A stretch of DNA of 64,000 nucleotides, from positions 1,860,001-1,924,000 of the forward strand of contig NW_027478168.1 of NCBI RefSeq assembly GCF_051020975.1. Direction: 5' to 3'. The stretch comes from Osmia lignaria lignaria (taxonomy: Eukaryota > Arthropoda > Insecta > Hymenoptera > Megachilidae). The position numbers and the translations under genes were made by a program. Under the pieces are notes generated by a model that did not search any database, had not been told where the DNA came from, and was given only the letters and a program-made list of their open reading frames with translations. Positions within the stretch are counted from its first letter, which is position 1; each line of letters begins with the position of its first letter. This document shows positions 46,865-60,387 of this stretch, one piece after another.

Positions 46865-49800
46865 GCAGATACATCTCAAGGGAAGGGGCCTGACCGACAT
46901 ATTTCGAGATATTTCTTCTTCTTGTTGTTCTTCTTCTGCACAGCTAAGCTGGAAGTGGCATTTGCAGCTCGCAATAGTGCAGAGTTATCTCAAAGAAAGG
47001 GGCCACGGTGTTTCTGTATCTCTATTATGTTGGTGCGGCTTCGGAACTTTTAAATATCTTGATATATCTCGAGAACTACGCATCTGATCAAAAAATATCA
47101 TAGAACATAAAAAGTTGGAAACTTAATTCTCTACAAAAAAGGTCTCTTAACATTTTGCCATAGCTCGCTTCGTTTCCGAGATATTTGCAGATTTATCTCA
47201 AGGGAAGGGGCCTGACGGACATATTTCGAGATATTTCTTCTTCTTGTTGTTCTTCTTCTGCACAGCTAAGCTGGAAGTGGCATTTGCGGCTCGCACTAGT
47301 GCAGAGTTATCTCAAAGAAAGGGGCCACGGTGTTTCTGTATCTCTATTATGTTGGTGCGGCTTCGGAACTTTTAAATATCTCGATATATCTCGAAAACTA
47401 CGCATCTGATCAAAAAATATCATAGAACATAAAAAGTAGGAAACTTAATTCTCTACAAAAAAGGTCTCTTAACATTTTGCCATAGCTCGCTTCGTTTCCG
47501 AGATATTTGCAGATTTATCTCAAGGGAAGGGGCCTGACGGACATATTTCGAGATATTTCTTCTTCTTGTTGTTCTTCTTCTGCACAGCTAGGCTGGAAGT
47601 GGCATTTGCGGCTCGCACTAGTGCAGAGTTATCTCAAAGGAAGGGGCCACGGTGTTTCTGTATCTCTATTATGTTGGTGCGGCTTCGGAACTTTTAAATA
47701 TCTCGATGTATCTCGAAAACTACGCTAGAGATCAAAAAATATCATAGAACATAAATTGTAGGAAACTTAATTCTCTACAAAAAAGGTCTCTTAACATTTT
47801 GCCATAGCTCGCTTCGTTTCCGAGATATTTGCACATTTATCTCAAGGGAAGGGGCCTAACGGACATATTTCGAGATATTCCTTCTTCTTGTTGTTCTTCT
47901 TCTGCACAGCTAAGCTGGAAGTGGCATTTACAGCTCGCAATAGTGCAGAGTTATCTCAAAGAAAGGGGCCACGGTGTTTCTGTATCTCTATTATGTTGGT
48001 GCGGCTTCGGAACTTTTAAATATCTTGATATATCTCGAGAACTACGCATCTGATCAAAAAATATCATAGAACGTAAAAAGTAGGAAACTTAATTCTCTAC
48101 AAATAAGGTCTCTTAACATTTTGCCATAGCTCGCTTCGTTTCCGAGATATTTGCAGATTTATCTCAAGGGAAGGGGCCTGACGGACATATTTCGAGATAT
48201 TTCTTCTTCTTGTTGTTCTTCTCCTGCACAGCTAAGCTGGAAGTGGCATTTCCAGCTCGCAATCGTGCAGAGTTATCTCAAAGAAAGGGGCCACGGTGTT
48301 TCTGTATCTCTATTATGTTGGTGCGGCTTCGGAACTTTGAAATATCTTGATATATCTCTAGAACTACGCATCTGATCAAAAAATATCATAGAACATAAAA
48401 AGTAGGAAACTTAATTCTCTACAAAAAAGGTCTCTTAACATTTTGCCATAGCTTGCTTCGTTTCCGAGATATTTGCAGATTTATCTCAAGGGAAGGGGCC
48501 TGACGGACATATTTCGAAATATTTCTTCTTCTTGTTGTTCTTCTTCTGCACAGCTAAGCTGGAAGTGGCATTTGCAGCTCGCAATAGTGCAGAGTTATCT
48601 CAAAGAAAGGGGCCACGGTGTTTCTGTACCTCTATTATGTTGGTGCAGCTTCGAAGCTTTTAAATATCTTGACATATCTCGAGAACTACGCATCTGATCA
48701 AAAAATATCATAGAACATAAATTGTAGGAAACATAATTCTCTACAAAAAAGGTCTGTTAACGTTTTGCCATAGCTCGCTTCGTTTCCGAGATATTTGCAG
48801 ATTTATCTCAAGGGAAGGGGCCTGACGGACATATTTCGAGATATTTCTTCTTCTTGTTGTTCTTGTTCTGCACAGCTAAACTGGAAGTGGCATTTCCAGC
48901 TCGCAATAGTGCAGAGTTATCCCAAACAAAGGGGCCACGGTGTTTCTGTATCTCTATTATGTTGGTGCGGCTTCGGAACTTTTAAATATCTTGATATATC
49001 TCGAAAACTACGCTTCTGATCAAAAAATATCATAGAACATAAATTGTAGGAAACATAATTCTCTACAAAAAAGGTCTCTTAACATTTTGCCATAGCTCGC
49101 TTCGTTTCCGAGATATTTGCAGATATATCTCAAGGGAAGGGGCCTGACGGACATATTTCGAGATATTTCTTCTTCTTGTTGTTCTTCTTCTGCACAGCTA
49201 AGCTGGAAGTGACATTTGCAGCTCGCAATAGTGCAGAGTTATCTCAAAGAAAGGGGCCACGGTGTTTCTGTATCTCTATTATGTTGGTGCGGCTTCGGAA
49301 CTTTTAAATATCTTGATATATCTCGAGAACTACGCATCTGATCAAAAAATATCATAGAACATAAAAAGTAGGAAACCTAATTCTCTACAAAAAAGGTCTC
49401 TTAACATTTGGCCATAGCTCGCTTCGTTTCCGAGATATTTGCAAATTTATCTCAAGGGAAGGGGCCTGACGGACATATTTCGAGATATTTCTTCTTCTTG
49501 TTGTTCTTCTTCTGCACAGCTAAGCTGGAAGTGGCATTTACAGCTCGCAATAGTGCAGAGTTATCTCAAAGAAAGGGGCCACGATGTTTCTGTATCTCTA
49601 TTATGTTGGTGCGGCTTCGGAACTTTTAAATATCTTGATATATCTCGAGAACTACGCATCTGATCAAAAAATATCATAGAACATAAAAAGTAGGAAACTT
49701 AATTCTCTACAAAAAAGGTCTCTTAACATTTTGCCATAGCTCGCTTCGTTTCCGAGATATTTGCAGATTTATCTCAAGGGAAGGGGCCTGACGGACATAT

Positions 49801-50728
49801 TTCGAGATATTTCTTCTTCTTGTTGTTCTTCTTCTGCACAGCTAAACTGGAAGTGGCATTTCCAGCTCGCAATAGTGCAGAGTTATCTCAAAGAAAGGGG
49901 CCACGGTGTTTCTGTATCTCTATTATGTTGGTGCGGCTTCGGAACTTTTAAATATCTTGATATATCTCGGGAACTACGCATCTGATCAAAAAATATCATA
50001 GAACATAAAAAGTAGGAAACTTAATTCTCTACAAAAAAGGTCTCTTAACATTTTGCCATAGCTCGCTTCGTTTCCGAGATATTTGCAGATTTATCTCAAG
50101 GGAAGGGGCCTGACGGACATATTTCGAGATATTTCTTCTTCTTGTTGTTCTTCTTCTGCACAGCTATGCTGGGAGTGGCATTTGCAGCTCGCAATAGTGC
50201 AGAGTTATCTCAAAGAAAGGGGCCACGGTGTTTCTGTATCTCTATTATGTTGGTGCGGCTTCGGAACTTTTAAATATCTTGATATATCTCGAGAACTACG
50301 CATCTGATCAAAAAATATCATAGAACATAGAAAGTAGCAAACTTAATTCTCCACAAAAAAGCTCTCTTAACATTTTGCCATAGCTCGCTTCGTTTCCGAG
50401 ATATTTGCAGATTTATCTCAAGGGAAGGGGCCTGACGGACATGTTTCGAGATATTTCTTCTTCTTGTTGTTCTTCTTCTGCACAGCTAAACTGGAAGTGG
50501 CATTTCCAGCGCGCAATAGTGCAGAGTTATCTCAAAGAAAGGGGCCACGTTGTTTCTGTATCTCTATTATGTTGGTGCGGCTTCGGAACTTTTAAATATC
50601 TTGATATACTTCGAGAACTACGCATCTGATCAAAAAATATCATAGAACATAAAAAGTAGGAAACTTAATTCTCTACAATAAAGGTCTCTTAACATTTTCC
50701 CATAGCTGGCATCATTTCCGAGATATTT

Positions 50729-51050
50729 GCAGATTTAGCTCAAGGGAAGGGGCCTGACGGACATATTCCGAGATATTTCTTCTTCTTGTTGTTCCTCTTC
50801 TGCACAGCTAAGCTGGAACTGGCATTTGCAGGTCGCAATAGTGCAGAGTTATCTCAAAGAAAGGGGCCACGGTGTTTCTGTATTTCTATTATGTTGGTGC
50901 GGCTTCGGAACTTTTAAATATCTCGATATATCTCGAAAACTACGCTTCTGATCAAAAAATATCAGAGAACGTAAATTGTAGGAAACATAATTCTCTACAA
51001 AAAAGGTCTCTTAACATTTTGCCATAGCTCGCTTCGTTTCCGAGATATTT
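50729..51050 (+). repeat. Isolated 'tagctc'-class monomer in the right array
   Basis: GATTTAGCTC preceded by GCTGGCATCA, with ATATTCCGAG and TTGTTCCTCTTCTGC. This is the same variant set as the monomers at 13,025, 14,635, 16,245 and 20,433 on the far side of the B block. It is an example of a subfamily present in both arrays. Confidence 0.85.
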
Positions 51051-51694
51051 GCAGATTTATCTCAAGGGAAGGGGCCTGACGGACATATTTCGAGATATTT
51101 CTTCTTCTTGTTGTTCTTCTTCTGCACAGCTAAGCTGGAAGTGGCATTTGCAGCTCGCAATAGTGCAGAGTTATCTCAAAGAAAGGGGCCACGGTGTTTC
51201 TGTATCTCTATTATGTTGGTGCGGCTTCGGAACTTTTAAATATCTTGATATATCTCGAGAACTACGCATCTGATCAAAAAATATTATAGAACATAAAAAG
51301 TAGGAAACTTAATTCTCTACAAAAAAGGTCTCTTAACATTTTGCCATAGCTCGCTTCGTTTCCGAGATATTTGCAGATTTATCTCAAGGGAAGGGGCCTG
51401 ACGGACATATTTCGAGATATTTCTTCTTCTTGTTGTTCTTCTTCTGCACAGCTAAACTGGAAGTGGCATTTCCAGCTCGCAATAGTGCAGAGTTATCTCA
51501 AAGAAAGGAGCCACGGTGTTTCTGTATCTCTATTATGTTGGTGCGGCTTCGGAACTTTTAAATATCTTGATATATCTCGAGAACTACGCATCTGATCAAA
51601 AAATATCGTAGAACATAAAAAGTAGGAAACCTAATTCTCTACAAAAAAGGTCTCTTAACATTTTGCCATAGCTCGCTTCGTTTCCGAGATATTT

Positions 51695-52338
51695 GCAGAT
51701 TTATCTCAAGGGAAGGGGCCTAACGGACATATTTCGAGATATTTCTTCTTCTTGTTGTTCTTCTTCTGCACAGCTAAGCTGGAAGTGGCATTTGCGGCTC
51801 GCACTAGTGCAGAGTTATCTCAAAGAAAGGGGCCACGGTGTTTCTGTATCTCTATTATGTTGGTGCGGCTTCGGAACTTTTAAATATCTCGATATATCTC
51901 GAAAACTACGCTTGTGATCAAAAAATATCATACAACATAAATTGTAGGAAACATAATTCGCTACAAAAAAGGTCTCTTAACATTTTGCCATAGCTCGCTT
52001 CGTTTCCGAGATATTTGCAGATATATCTCAAGGGAAGGGGCCTGACGGACATATTTCGAGATATTTCTTCTTCTTGTAGTACTTCTTCTGCACAGCTAAG
52101 CTGGAAGTGGCATTTACAGCTCGCAATAGTGCAAAGTTATCTCAAAGAAAGGGGCCACGGTGTTTCTGTATCTCTATTATGTTGGTGCGGCTTCGGAACT
52201 TTTAAATATCTTGATATATCTCGAGAACTACGCATCTGATCAAAAAATATCATAGAACATAAAAAGTAGGAAACTTAATTCTCTACAAAAAAGGTCTCTT
52301 AACATTTTGCCATAGCTCGCTTCGTTTCCGAGATATTT
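51695..52338 (+). repeat. Satellite A dimer duplication, copy 1 (644 bp)
   Basis: A pair formed by a GCGGCTCGCACTAG monomer ending CGCTTGTGATC (51,695) and a monomer with TAGTACTTCTTCTGC and CATTTACAGC (52,017). The pair recurs immediately, and again at 54,915-55,558. Confidence 0.88.
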
Positions 52339-52982
52339 GCAGATTTATCTCAAGGGAAGGGGCCTGACGGACATATTTCGAGATATTTCTTCTTCTTGTT
52401 GTTCTTCTTCTGCACAGCTAAGCTGGAAGTGGCATTTGCGGCTCGCACTAGTGCAGAGTTATCTCAAAGAAAGGGGCCACGGTGTTTCTGTATCTCTATT
52501 ATGTTGGTGCGGCTTCGGAACTTTTAAATATCTCGATATATCTCGAAAACTACGCTTGTGATCAAAAAATATCATACAACATAAATTGTAGGAAACATAA
52601 TTCGCTACAAAAAAGGTCTCTTAACATTTTGCCATAGCTCGCTTCGTTTCCGAGATATTTGCAGATATATCTCAAGGGAAGGGGCCTGACGGACATATTT
52701 CGAGATATTTCTTCTTCTTGTTGTACTTCTTCTGCACAGCTAAGCTGGAAGTGGCATTTACAGCTCGCAATAGTGCAAAGTTATCTCAAAGAAAGGGGCC
52801 ACGGTGTTTCTGTATCTCTATTATGTTGGTGCGGCTTCGGAACTTTTAAATATCTTGATATATCTCGAGAACTACGCATCTGATCAAAAAATATCATAGA
52901 ACATAAAAAGTAGGAAACTTAATTCTCTACAAAAAAGGTCTGTTAACATTTTGCCATAGCTCGCTTCGTTTCCGAGATATTT
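52339..52982 (+). repeat. Satellite A dimer duplication, copy 2 (644 bp)
   Basis: Near-identical tandem copy of the preceding dimer. A visible difference is TTGTTGTACTTC here against TTGTAGTACTTC in copy 1. Confidence 0.88.
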
Positions 52983-53948
52983 GCAGATTTATCTCAAGGG
53001 AAGGGGCCTGACGGACATATTTCGAGATATTTCTTCTTCTTGTTGTTCTTCTTCTGCACAGCTAAGCTGGAAGTGGCATTTGCGGCTCGCACTAGTGCAG
53101 AGTTATCTCAAAGAAAGGGGCCACGGTGTTTCTGTATCTCTATTATGTTGGTGCGGCTTCGGAACTTTTAAATATCTCGATATATCTCGAAAACTACGCT
53201 TCTGATCAAAAAATATCATAGATCATAAATTGTAGGAAACATAATTCTCTACAAAAAAGGTCTCTTAGCATTTTGCCATAGCTCGCTTCGTTTCCGAGAT
53301 ATTTGCAGATTTATCTCAAGGGAAGGGGCCTGACGGACATATTTCGAGATATTTCTTCTTCTTGTTGTTCTTCTTCTGCACAGCTAAGCTGGAAGTGGCA
53401 TTTGCGGCTCGCACTAGTGCAGCGTTATCTCAAAGAAGGGGGCCACGGTGTTTCTGTATCTCTATTATGTTGGTGCGGCTTCGGAACTTTTAAATATCTT
53501 GATATATCTCGAGAACTACGCATCTGATCAAAAAATATCATAGAACATAAAAAGTAGGAAACTTAATTCTCTACAAAAAAGGTCTCTTAACATTTTGCCA
53601 TAGCTCGCTTCGTTTCCGAGATATTTGCAGATTTATCTCAAGGGAAGGGGCCTGACGGACATATTTCGAGATATTTCTTCTTCTTGTTGTTCTTCTTCTG
53701 CACAGCTAAGCTGGAAGTGGCATTTGCGGCTCGCACTAGTGCACAGTTATCTCAAAGAAAGGGGCCACGGTGTTTCTGTATCTTTATTATGTTGGTGCGG
53801 CTTCGGAACTTTTAAGTATCTCGATATATCTCGAAAACTACGCTTGTGATCAAAAAATATCATAGAACATAAATTGTAGGAAACATAATTCTCAACAAAA
53901 AAGGTCTCTTAACATTTTGCCATAGCTCGCTTCGTTTCCGAGATATTT
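52983..53948 (+). repeat. Three-monomer cassette of the right array, copy 1
   Basis: Monomers with CATAGATCATAAATTG (near 53,217), GCAGCGTTATC with GAAGGGGGCC (53,305 monomer), and GTGCACAGTTATC with TATCTTTATTATG (53,627 monomer). The same order recurs at 55,881 (offset 2,898 bp) and 60,710. Confidence 0.86.
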
Positions 53949-55880
53949 GCAGATTTATCTCAAGGGAAGGGGCCTGACGGACATATTTCGAGATATTTCT
54001 TCTTCTTGTTGTTCTTCTTCTGCACAGCTAAACTGGAAGTGGCATTTCCAGCTCGCAATAGTGCAGAGTTATCTCAAAGAAAGGAGCCACGGTGTTTCTG
54101 TATCTCTATTATGTTGGTGCGGCTTCGGAACTTTTAAATATCTTGATATATCTCGAGAACTACGCATCTGATCAAAAAATATCATAGAACATAAAAAGTA
54201 GGAAACTTAATTCTCTACAAAAAAGGTCTCTTAACATTTTGCCATAGCTCGCTTCGTTTCCGAGATATTTGCAGATTTATCTCAAGGGGAGGGGCCTGAC
54301 GGACATATTTCGAAATATTTCTTCTTCTTGTTGTTCTTCTTCTGCACAGCTAAGCTGGAAGTGGCATTTGCAGCTCGCAATAGTGCAGAGTTATCTCAAA
54401 GAAAGGGGCCACGGTGTTTCTCTATCTCTATTATGTTGGTGCGGCTTCGGAACTTTTAAATATCTTGATATATCTCGAGAACTACGCATCTGATCAAAAA
54501 ATATCGTAGAACATAAAAAGTAGGAAACTTAATTCTCTACAAAAAAGGTCTCTTAACATTTTGCCATAGCTCGCTTCGTTTCCGAGATATTTGCAGATTT
54601 ATCTCAAGGGAAGGGGCCTGACGGACATATTTCGAGATATTTCTTCTTCTTGTTGTTCTTCTTCTGCACAGCTAAGCTGGAAGTGGCATTTGCGGCTCGC
54701 ACTAGTGCAGCGTTATCTCAAAGAAGGGGGCCACGGTGTTTCTGTATCTCTATTATGTTGGTGCGGCTTCGGAACTTTTAAATATCTTGATATATCTCGA
54801 GAACTACGCATCTGATCAAAAAATATCATAGAACATAAAAAGTAGGAAACTTAATTCCCTACAAAAAAGGTCTCTTAACATTTTGCCATAGCTCACTTCG
54901 TTTCCGAGATATTTGCAGATTTATCTGAAGGGAACGGGCCTGACGGACATATTTCGAGATATTTCTTCTTCTTGTTGTTCTTCTTCTGCACAGCTAAGCT
55001 GGAAGTGGCATTTGCGGCTCGCACTAGTGCAGAGTTATCTCAAAGAAAGGGGCCACGGTGTTTCTGTATCTCTATTATGTTGGTGCGGCTTCGGAACTTT
55101 TAAATATCTCGATATATCTCGAAAACTACGCTTGTGATCAAAAAATATCATACAACATAAATTGTAGGAAACATAATTCGCTACAAAAAAGGTCTCTTAA
55201 CATTTTGCCATAGCTCGCTTCGTTTCCGAGATATTTGCAGATTTATCTCAAGGGAAGGGGCCTGACGGACATATTTCGAGATATTTCTTCTTCTTGTTGT
55301 ACTTCTTCTGCACAGCTAAGCTGGAAGTGGCATTTACAGCTCGCAATAGTGCAAAGTTATCTCAAAGAAAGGGGCCACGGTGTTTCTGTATCTCTATTAT
55401 GTTGGTGCGGCTTCGGAACTTTTAAATATCTTGATATATCTCGAGAACTACGCATCTGATCAAAAAATATCATAGAACATAAAAAGTAGGAAACTTAATT
55501 CTCTACAAAAAAGCTCTCTTAACATTTTGCCATAGCTCGCTTCGTTTCCGAGATATTTGCAGATTTATCTCAAGGGAAGGGGCCTGACGGACATATTTCG
55601 AGATATTTCTTCTTCTTGTTGTTCTTCTTCTGCACAGCTAAGCTGGAAGTGGCATTTGCGGCTCGCACTAGTGCAGAGTTATCTCAAAGAAAGGGGCCAC
55701 GGTGTTTCTGTATCTCTATTATGTTGGTGCGGCTTCGGAACTTTTAAATATCTTGATATATCTCGAGAACTACGCATCTGATCAAAAAATATCATAGAAC
55801 ATAAAAAGTAGGAAACTTAATTCTCTACAAAAAAGGTCTGTTAACATTTTGCCATAGCTCGCTTCGTTTCCGAGATATTT

Positions 55881-58800
55881 GCAGATTTATCTCAAGGGAA
55901 GGGGCCTGACGGACATATTTCGAGATATTTCTTCTTCTTGTTGTTCTTCTTCTGCACAGCTAAGCTGGAAGTGGCATTTGCGGCTCGCACTAGTGCAGAG
56001 TTATCTCAAAGAAAGGGGCCACGGTGTTTCTGTATCTCTATTATGTTGGTGCGGCTTCGGAACTTTTAAATATCTCGATATATCTCGAAAACTACGCTTC
56101 TGATCAAAAAATATCATAGATCATAAATTGTAGGAAACATAATTCTCTACAAAAAAGGTCTCTTAGCATTTTGCCATAGCTCGCTTCGTTTCCGAGATAT
56201 TTGCAGATTTATCTCAAGGGAAGGGGCCTGACGGACATATTTCGAGATATTTCTTCTTCTTGTTGTTCTTCTTCTGCACAGCTAAGCTGGAAGTGGCATT
56301 TGCGGCTCGCACTAGTGCAGCGTTATCTCAAAGAAGGGGGCCACGGTGTTTCTGTATCTCTATTATGTTGGTGCGGCTTCGGAACTTTTAAATATCTTGA
56401 TATATCTCGAGAACTACGCATCTGATCAAAAAATATCATAGAACATAAAAAGTAGGAAACTTAATTCTCTACAAAAAAGGTCTCTTAACATTTTGCCATA
56501 GCTCGCTTCGTTTCCGAGATATTTGCAGATTTATCTCAAGGGAAGGGGCCTGACGGACATATTTCGAGATATTTCTTCTTCTTGTTGTTCTTCTTCTGCA
56601 CAGCTAAGCTGGAAGTGGCATTTGCGGCTCGCACTAGTGCACAGTTATCTCAAAGAAAGGGGCCACGGTGTTTCTGTATCTTTATTATGTTGGTGCGGCT
56701 TCGGAACTGTTAAATATCTTGATATATCTCGAGAACTACGCATCTGATCAAAAAATATCATAGAACATAAATTGTAGGAAACATAATTCTCAACAAAAAA
56801 GGTCTATTAAGATTTTGCCATAGCTAGCTTCGTTTCCGAGATATTTGCAGATTTATCTCAAGGGAAGGGGCCTGACGGACATATTTCGAGATATTTCTTC
56901 TTCTTGTTGTTCTTCTTCTGCACAGCTAAGCTGGAAGTGGCATTTGCGGCTCGCACTAGTGCAGAGTTATCTCAAAGAAAGGGGCCACGGTGTTTCTGTA
57001 TCTCTATTATGTTGGTGCGGCTTCGGAACTTTTAAATATCTCGATATATCTCGAAAACTACGCTTCTGATCAAAAAATATCATAGAACATAAATTGTAGG
57101 AAACATAATTCTCTACAAAAAAGGTCTCTTAGCATTTTGCCATAGCTCGCTTCGTTTCCGAGATATTTGCAGATTTATCTCAAGGGAAGGGGCCTGACGG
57201 ACATATTTCGAGATATTTCTTCTTCTTGTTGTTCTTCTTCTGCACAGCTAAGCTGGAAGTGGCATTTACAGCTCGCAATAGTGCAAAGTTATCTCAAAGA
57301 AAGGGGCCACGGTGTTTCTGTATCTCTATTATGTTGGTGCGGCTTCGGAACTTTTAAATATCTTGATATATCTCGAGAACTGCGCATCTGATCAAAAAAT
57401 ATCATAGAACATAAAAAGTAGGAAACTTAATTCTCTACAAAAAAGGTCTCTTAACATTTTGCCATAGCTCTCTTCGTTTCCGAGATATTTGCAGATTTAT
57501 CTCAAGGGAAGGGGCCTGACGGACATATTTCGAGATATTTCTTCTTCTTGTTGTTCTTCTTCTGCACAGCTAAGCTGGAAGTGGCATTTGCAGCTCGCAA
57601 TAGTGCAGAGTTATCTCAAAGAAAGGGGCCACGGTGTTTCTGTATCTCTATTATGTTGGTGCGGCTTCGGAACTTTTAAATATCTTGATATATCTCGAGA
57701 ACTACGCATCTGATCAAAAAATATCATAGAACATAAAAAGTAGGAAACTTAATTCTCTACAAAAAAGTTCTCTTAACATTTTGCCATAGCTCTCTTCGTT
57801 TCCGAGATATTTGCAGATTTATCTCAAGGGAAGGGGCCTGACGGACATATTTCGTGATATTTCTTCTTCTTGTTGTTCTTCTTCTGCACAGCTAAGCTGG
57901 AAGTGGCATTTGCGGCTCGCACTAGTGCAGAGTTATCTCAAAGAAAGGGGCCACGGTGTTTCTGTATCTCTATTATGTTGGTGCGGCTTCGGAACTTTTA
58001 AATATCTCGATATATCTCGAAAACTACGCTTCTGATCAAAAAATATCATAGAACATAAATTGTAGGAAACATAATTCCCTACAAAAAAGGTCTCTTAACA
58101 TTTTGCCATAGCTCGCTTCGTTTCCGAGATATTTGCAGATATATCTCAAGGGAAGGGGCCTGACGGACATATTTCGAGATATTTCTTCGTCTTGTTGTTC
58201 TTCTTCTGCACAGCTAAGCTGGAAGTGGCAGTTCCAGCTCGCAATAGTGCAGAGTTATCTCAAAGAAAGGGGCCACGGTGTTTCTGTATCTCTATTATGT
58301 TGGTGCGGCTTCGGAACTTTTAAATATCTTGATATATCTCGAGAACTACGCATCTGATCAAAAAATATCATAGAACATAAAAAGTAGGAAACTTAATTCT
58401 CTACAAAAAAGGTCTCTTAACATTTTGCCATAGCTCGCTTCGTTTCCGAGATATTTGCAGATATATCTCAAGGGAAGGGGCCTGACGGACATATTTCGAG
58501 ATATTTCTTCTTCTTGTTGTTCTTCTTCTGCACAGCTAAGCTGGAAGTGGCATTTGCAGCTCGGAATAGTGCAGAGTTATCTCAAAGAAAGGGGCCACGG
58601 TGTTTCTGTATCTCTATTATGTTGGTGCGGCTTCGGAACTTTTAAATATCTTGATATATCTCGAGAACTACGCATCTGATCAAAAAATATCATAGAACAT
58701 AAAAAGTAGGCACCTTAATTCTCTACAAAAAAGGTCTCTTAACATTTTGCCATAGCTCGCTTCGTTTCCGAGATATTTGCAGGTTTATCTCAAGGGAAGG

Positions 58801-59171
58801 GGCCTAACGGACATATTTCGAGATATTTCTTCTTCTTGTTGTTCTTCTTCTGCACAGCTAAGCTGGAAGTGGCATTTGCGGCTCGCACTAGTGCAGAGTT
58901 ATCTCAAAGAAAGGGGCCACGGTGTTTCTGTATCTCTATTATGTTGGTGCGGTTTCGGAACTTTTAAATATCTCGATATATCTCGAAAACTACGCTTCTG
59001 ATCAAAAAATATCATAGAACATAAAAAGTAGGAAACTTAATTCTCTACAAAAACGGTCTCTTAACATTTTGCCATAGCTCGCTTCGTTTCCGAGATATTT
59101 GCAGATTTATCTCAAGGGAAGGGGCCTGACGGACATATTTCGAGATATTTCTTCTTCTTGTTGTTCTTCTT
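55881..59171 (+). repeat. Segmental duplication within satellite A, copy 1 (at least 3.29 kb)
   Basis: Ten full monomers plus part of an eleventh, repeated 4,829 bp downstream. Private markers shared in order are CATAGATCAT, GGAACTGTTAAATATC, GGTCTATTAAG with GCTAGCTTCG, AACTGCGCATC, TTTCGTGATATT, TTCTTCGTCTTG, GCTCGGAATAG, TAGGCACCTTAATTC, GTGCGGTTTCGG and AAAAACGGTCTC. Confidence 0.92.
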
Positions 59172-60066
59172 CTGCACAGCTAAGCTGGAAGTGGCATTTG
59201 CGGCTCGCACTAGTGCACAGTTATCTCAAAGAAAGGGGCCACGGTGTTTCTGTATCTCTATTATGTTGGTGCGGCTTCGGAACTTTTAAATATCTCGATA
59301 TATCTCGAAAACTACGCTTCTGATCAAAAAATATCATAGAACATAAATTGTAGGAAACATAATTCTCTACAAATAAGGTCTCTTAACATTTTGCCATAGC
59401 TCGCTTCGTTTCCGAGATATTTGCAGATTTATCTCAAGGGAAGGGGCCTGACGGACATATTTCGAGATATTTCTTCTTCTTGTTGTTCTTCTTCTGCACA
59501 GCTAAGCTGGAAGTGGCATTTGCAGCTCGCAATAGTGCAGAGATATCTCAAAGAAAGGGGCCACGGTGTTTCTGTATCTCTATTATATTGGTGCGGCTTC
59601 GGAACTTTTAAATATCTTGATATATCTCGAGAACTACGCGTCTGATCAAAAAATATCATAGAACATAAAAAGTAGGAAACATAATTCTCTACAAAAAAGG
59701 TCTCTTAACATTTTGCCATAGCTCGCTTCGTTTCCGAGATATTTGCAGGTTTATCTCAAGGGAAGGGGCCTAACGCACATATTTCGAGATATTTCTTCTT
59801 CTTGTTGTTCTTCTTCTGCACAGCTAAACTGGAAGTGGCATTTCCAGCTCGCAATAGTGCAGAGTTATCTCAAAGAAAGGAGCCACGGTGTTTCTGTATC
59901 TCTATTCTGTTGGTGCGGCTTCGGAACTTTTAAGTATCTTGATATATCTCGAGAACTACGCATCTGATCAAAAAATATCATAGAACATAAAAAGTAGGAA
60001 ACTTAATTCTCTACAAAAAAGGTTTCTTAACGTTTTGCCATAGCTCGCTTCGTTTCCGAGATATTT

Positions 60067-60387
60067 GCAGATTTATCTCAAGGCAAGGGGCCTGACGGAC
60101 ATATTTCGAGATATTTCTTCTTCTTGTTGTTCTTCTTCTGCACAGCTAAGCTGGAAGTGGCATTTGCGGCTCGCACTAGTGCAGAGTTATCTCAAAGAAA
60201 GGGGCCACGGTGTTTCTGTATCTCTATTATGTTGGTGCGGCTTCGGAACTTTTAAATATCTGATATATCTCGAGAACTACGCATCTGATCAAAAAATATC
60301 ATAGAACATAAAAAGTAGGAAACTTAATTCTCTACAAAAAAGGTCTCTTAACATTTTGCCATAGCTCGCTTCGTTTCCGAGATATTT
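60067..60387 (+). repeat. 321-bp satellite A variant (1-bp deletion)
   Basis: TAAATATCTGATATATC lacks one T relative to TAAATATCTTGATATATC. This accounts for the 4,829-bp (15 x 322 - 1) offset of the flanking segmental duplication. Confidence 0.88.

Noticed and set aside
51276..51326. Phased A-tracts giving intrinsic DNA curvature in satellite A.
   Set aside because: A-tracts at phases about 226, 245 and 271 are 19 and 26 bp apart, not multiples of the 10.5-bp helical repeat, so strong additive bending is not indicated.
51051..51372. A CENP-B box in satellite A.
   Set aside because: The closest words, around CTTCGTTTCCGAG and CTTCGGAAC, do not match the NTTCGNNNNANNCGGGN pattern at its required positions on either strand.
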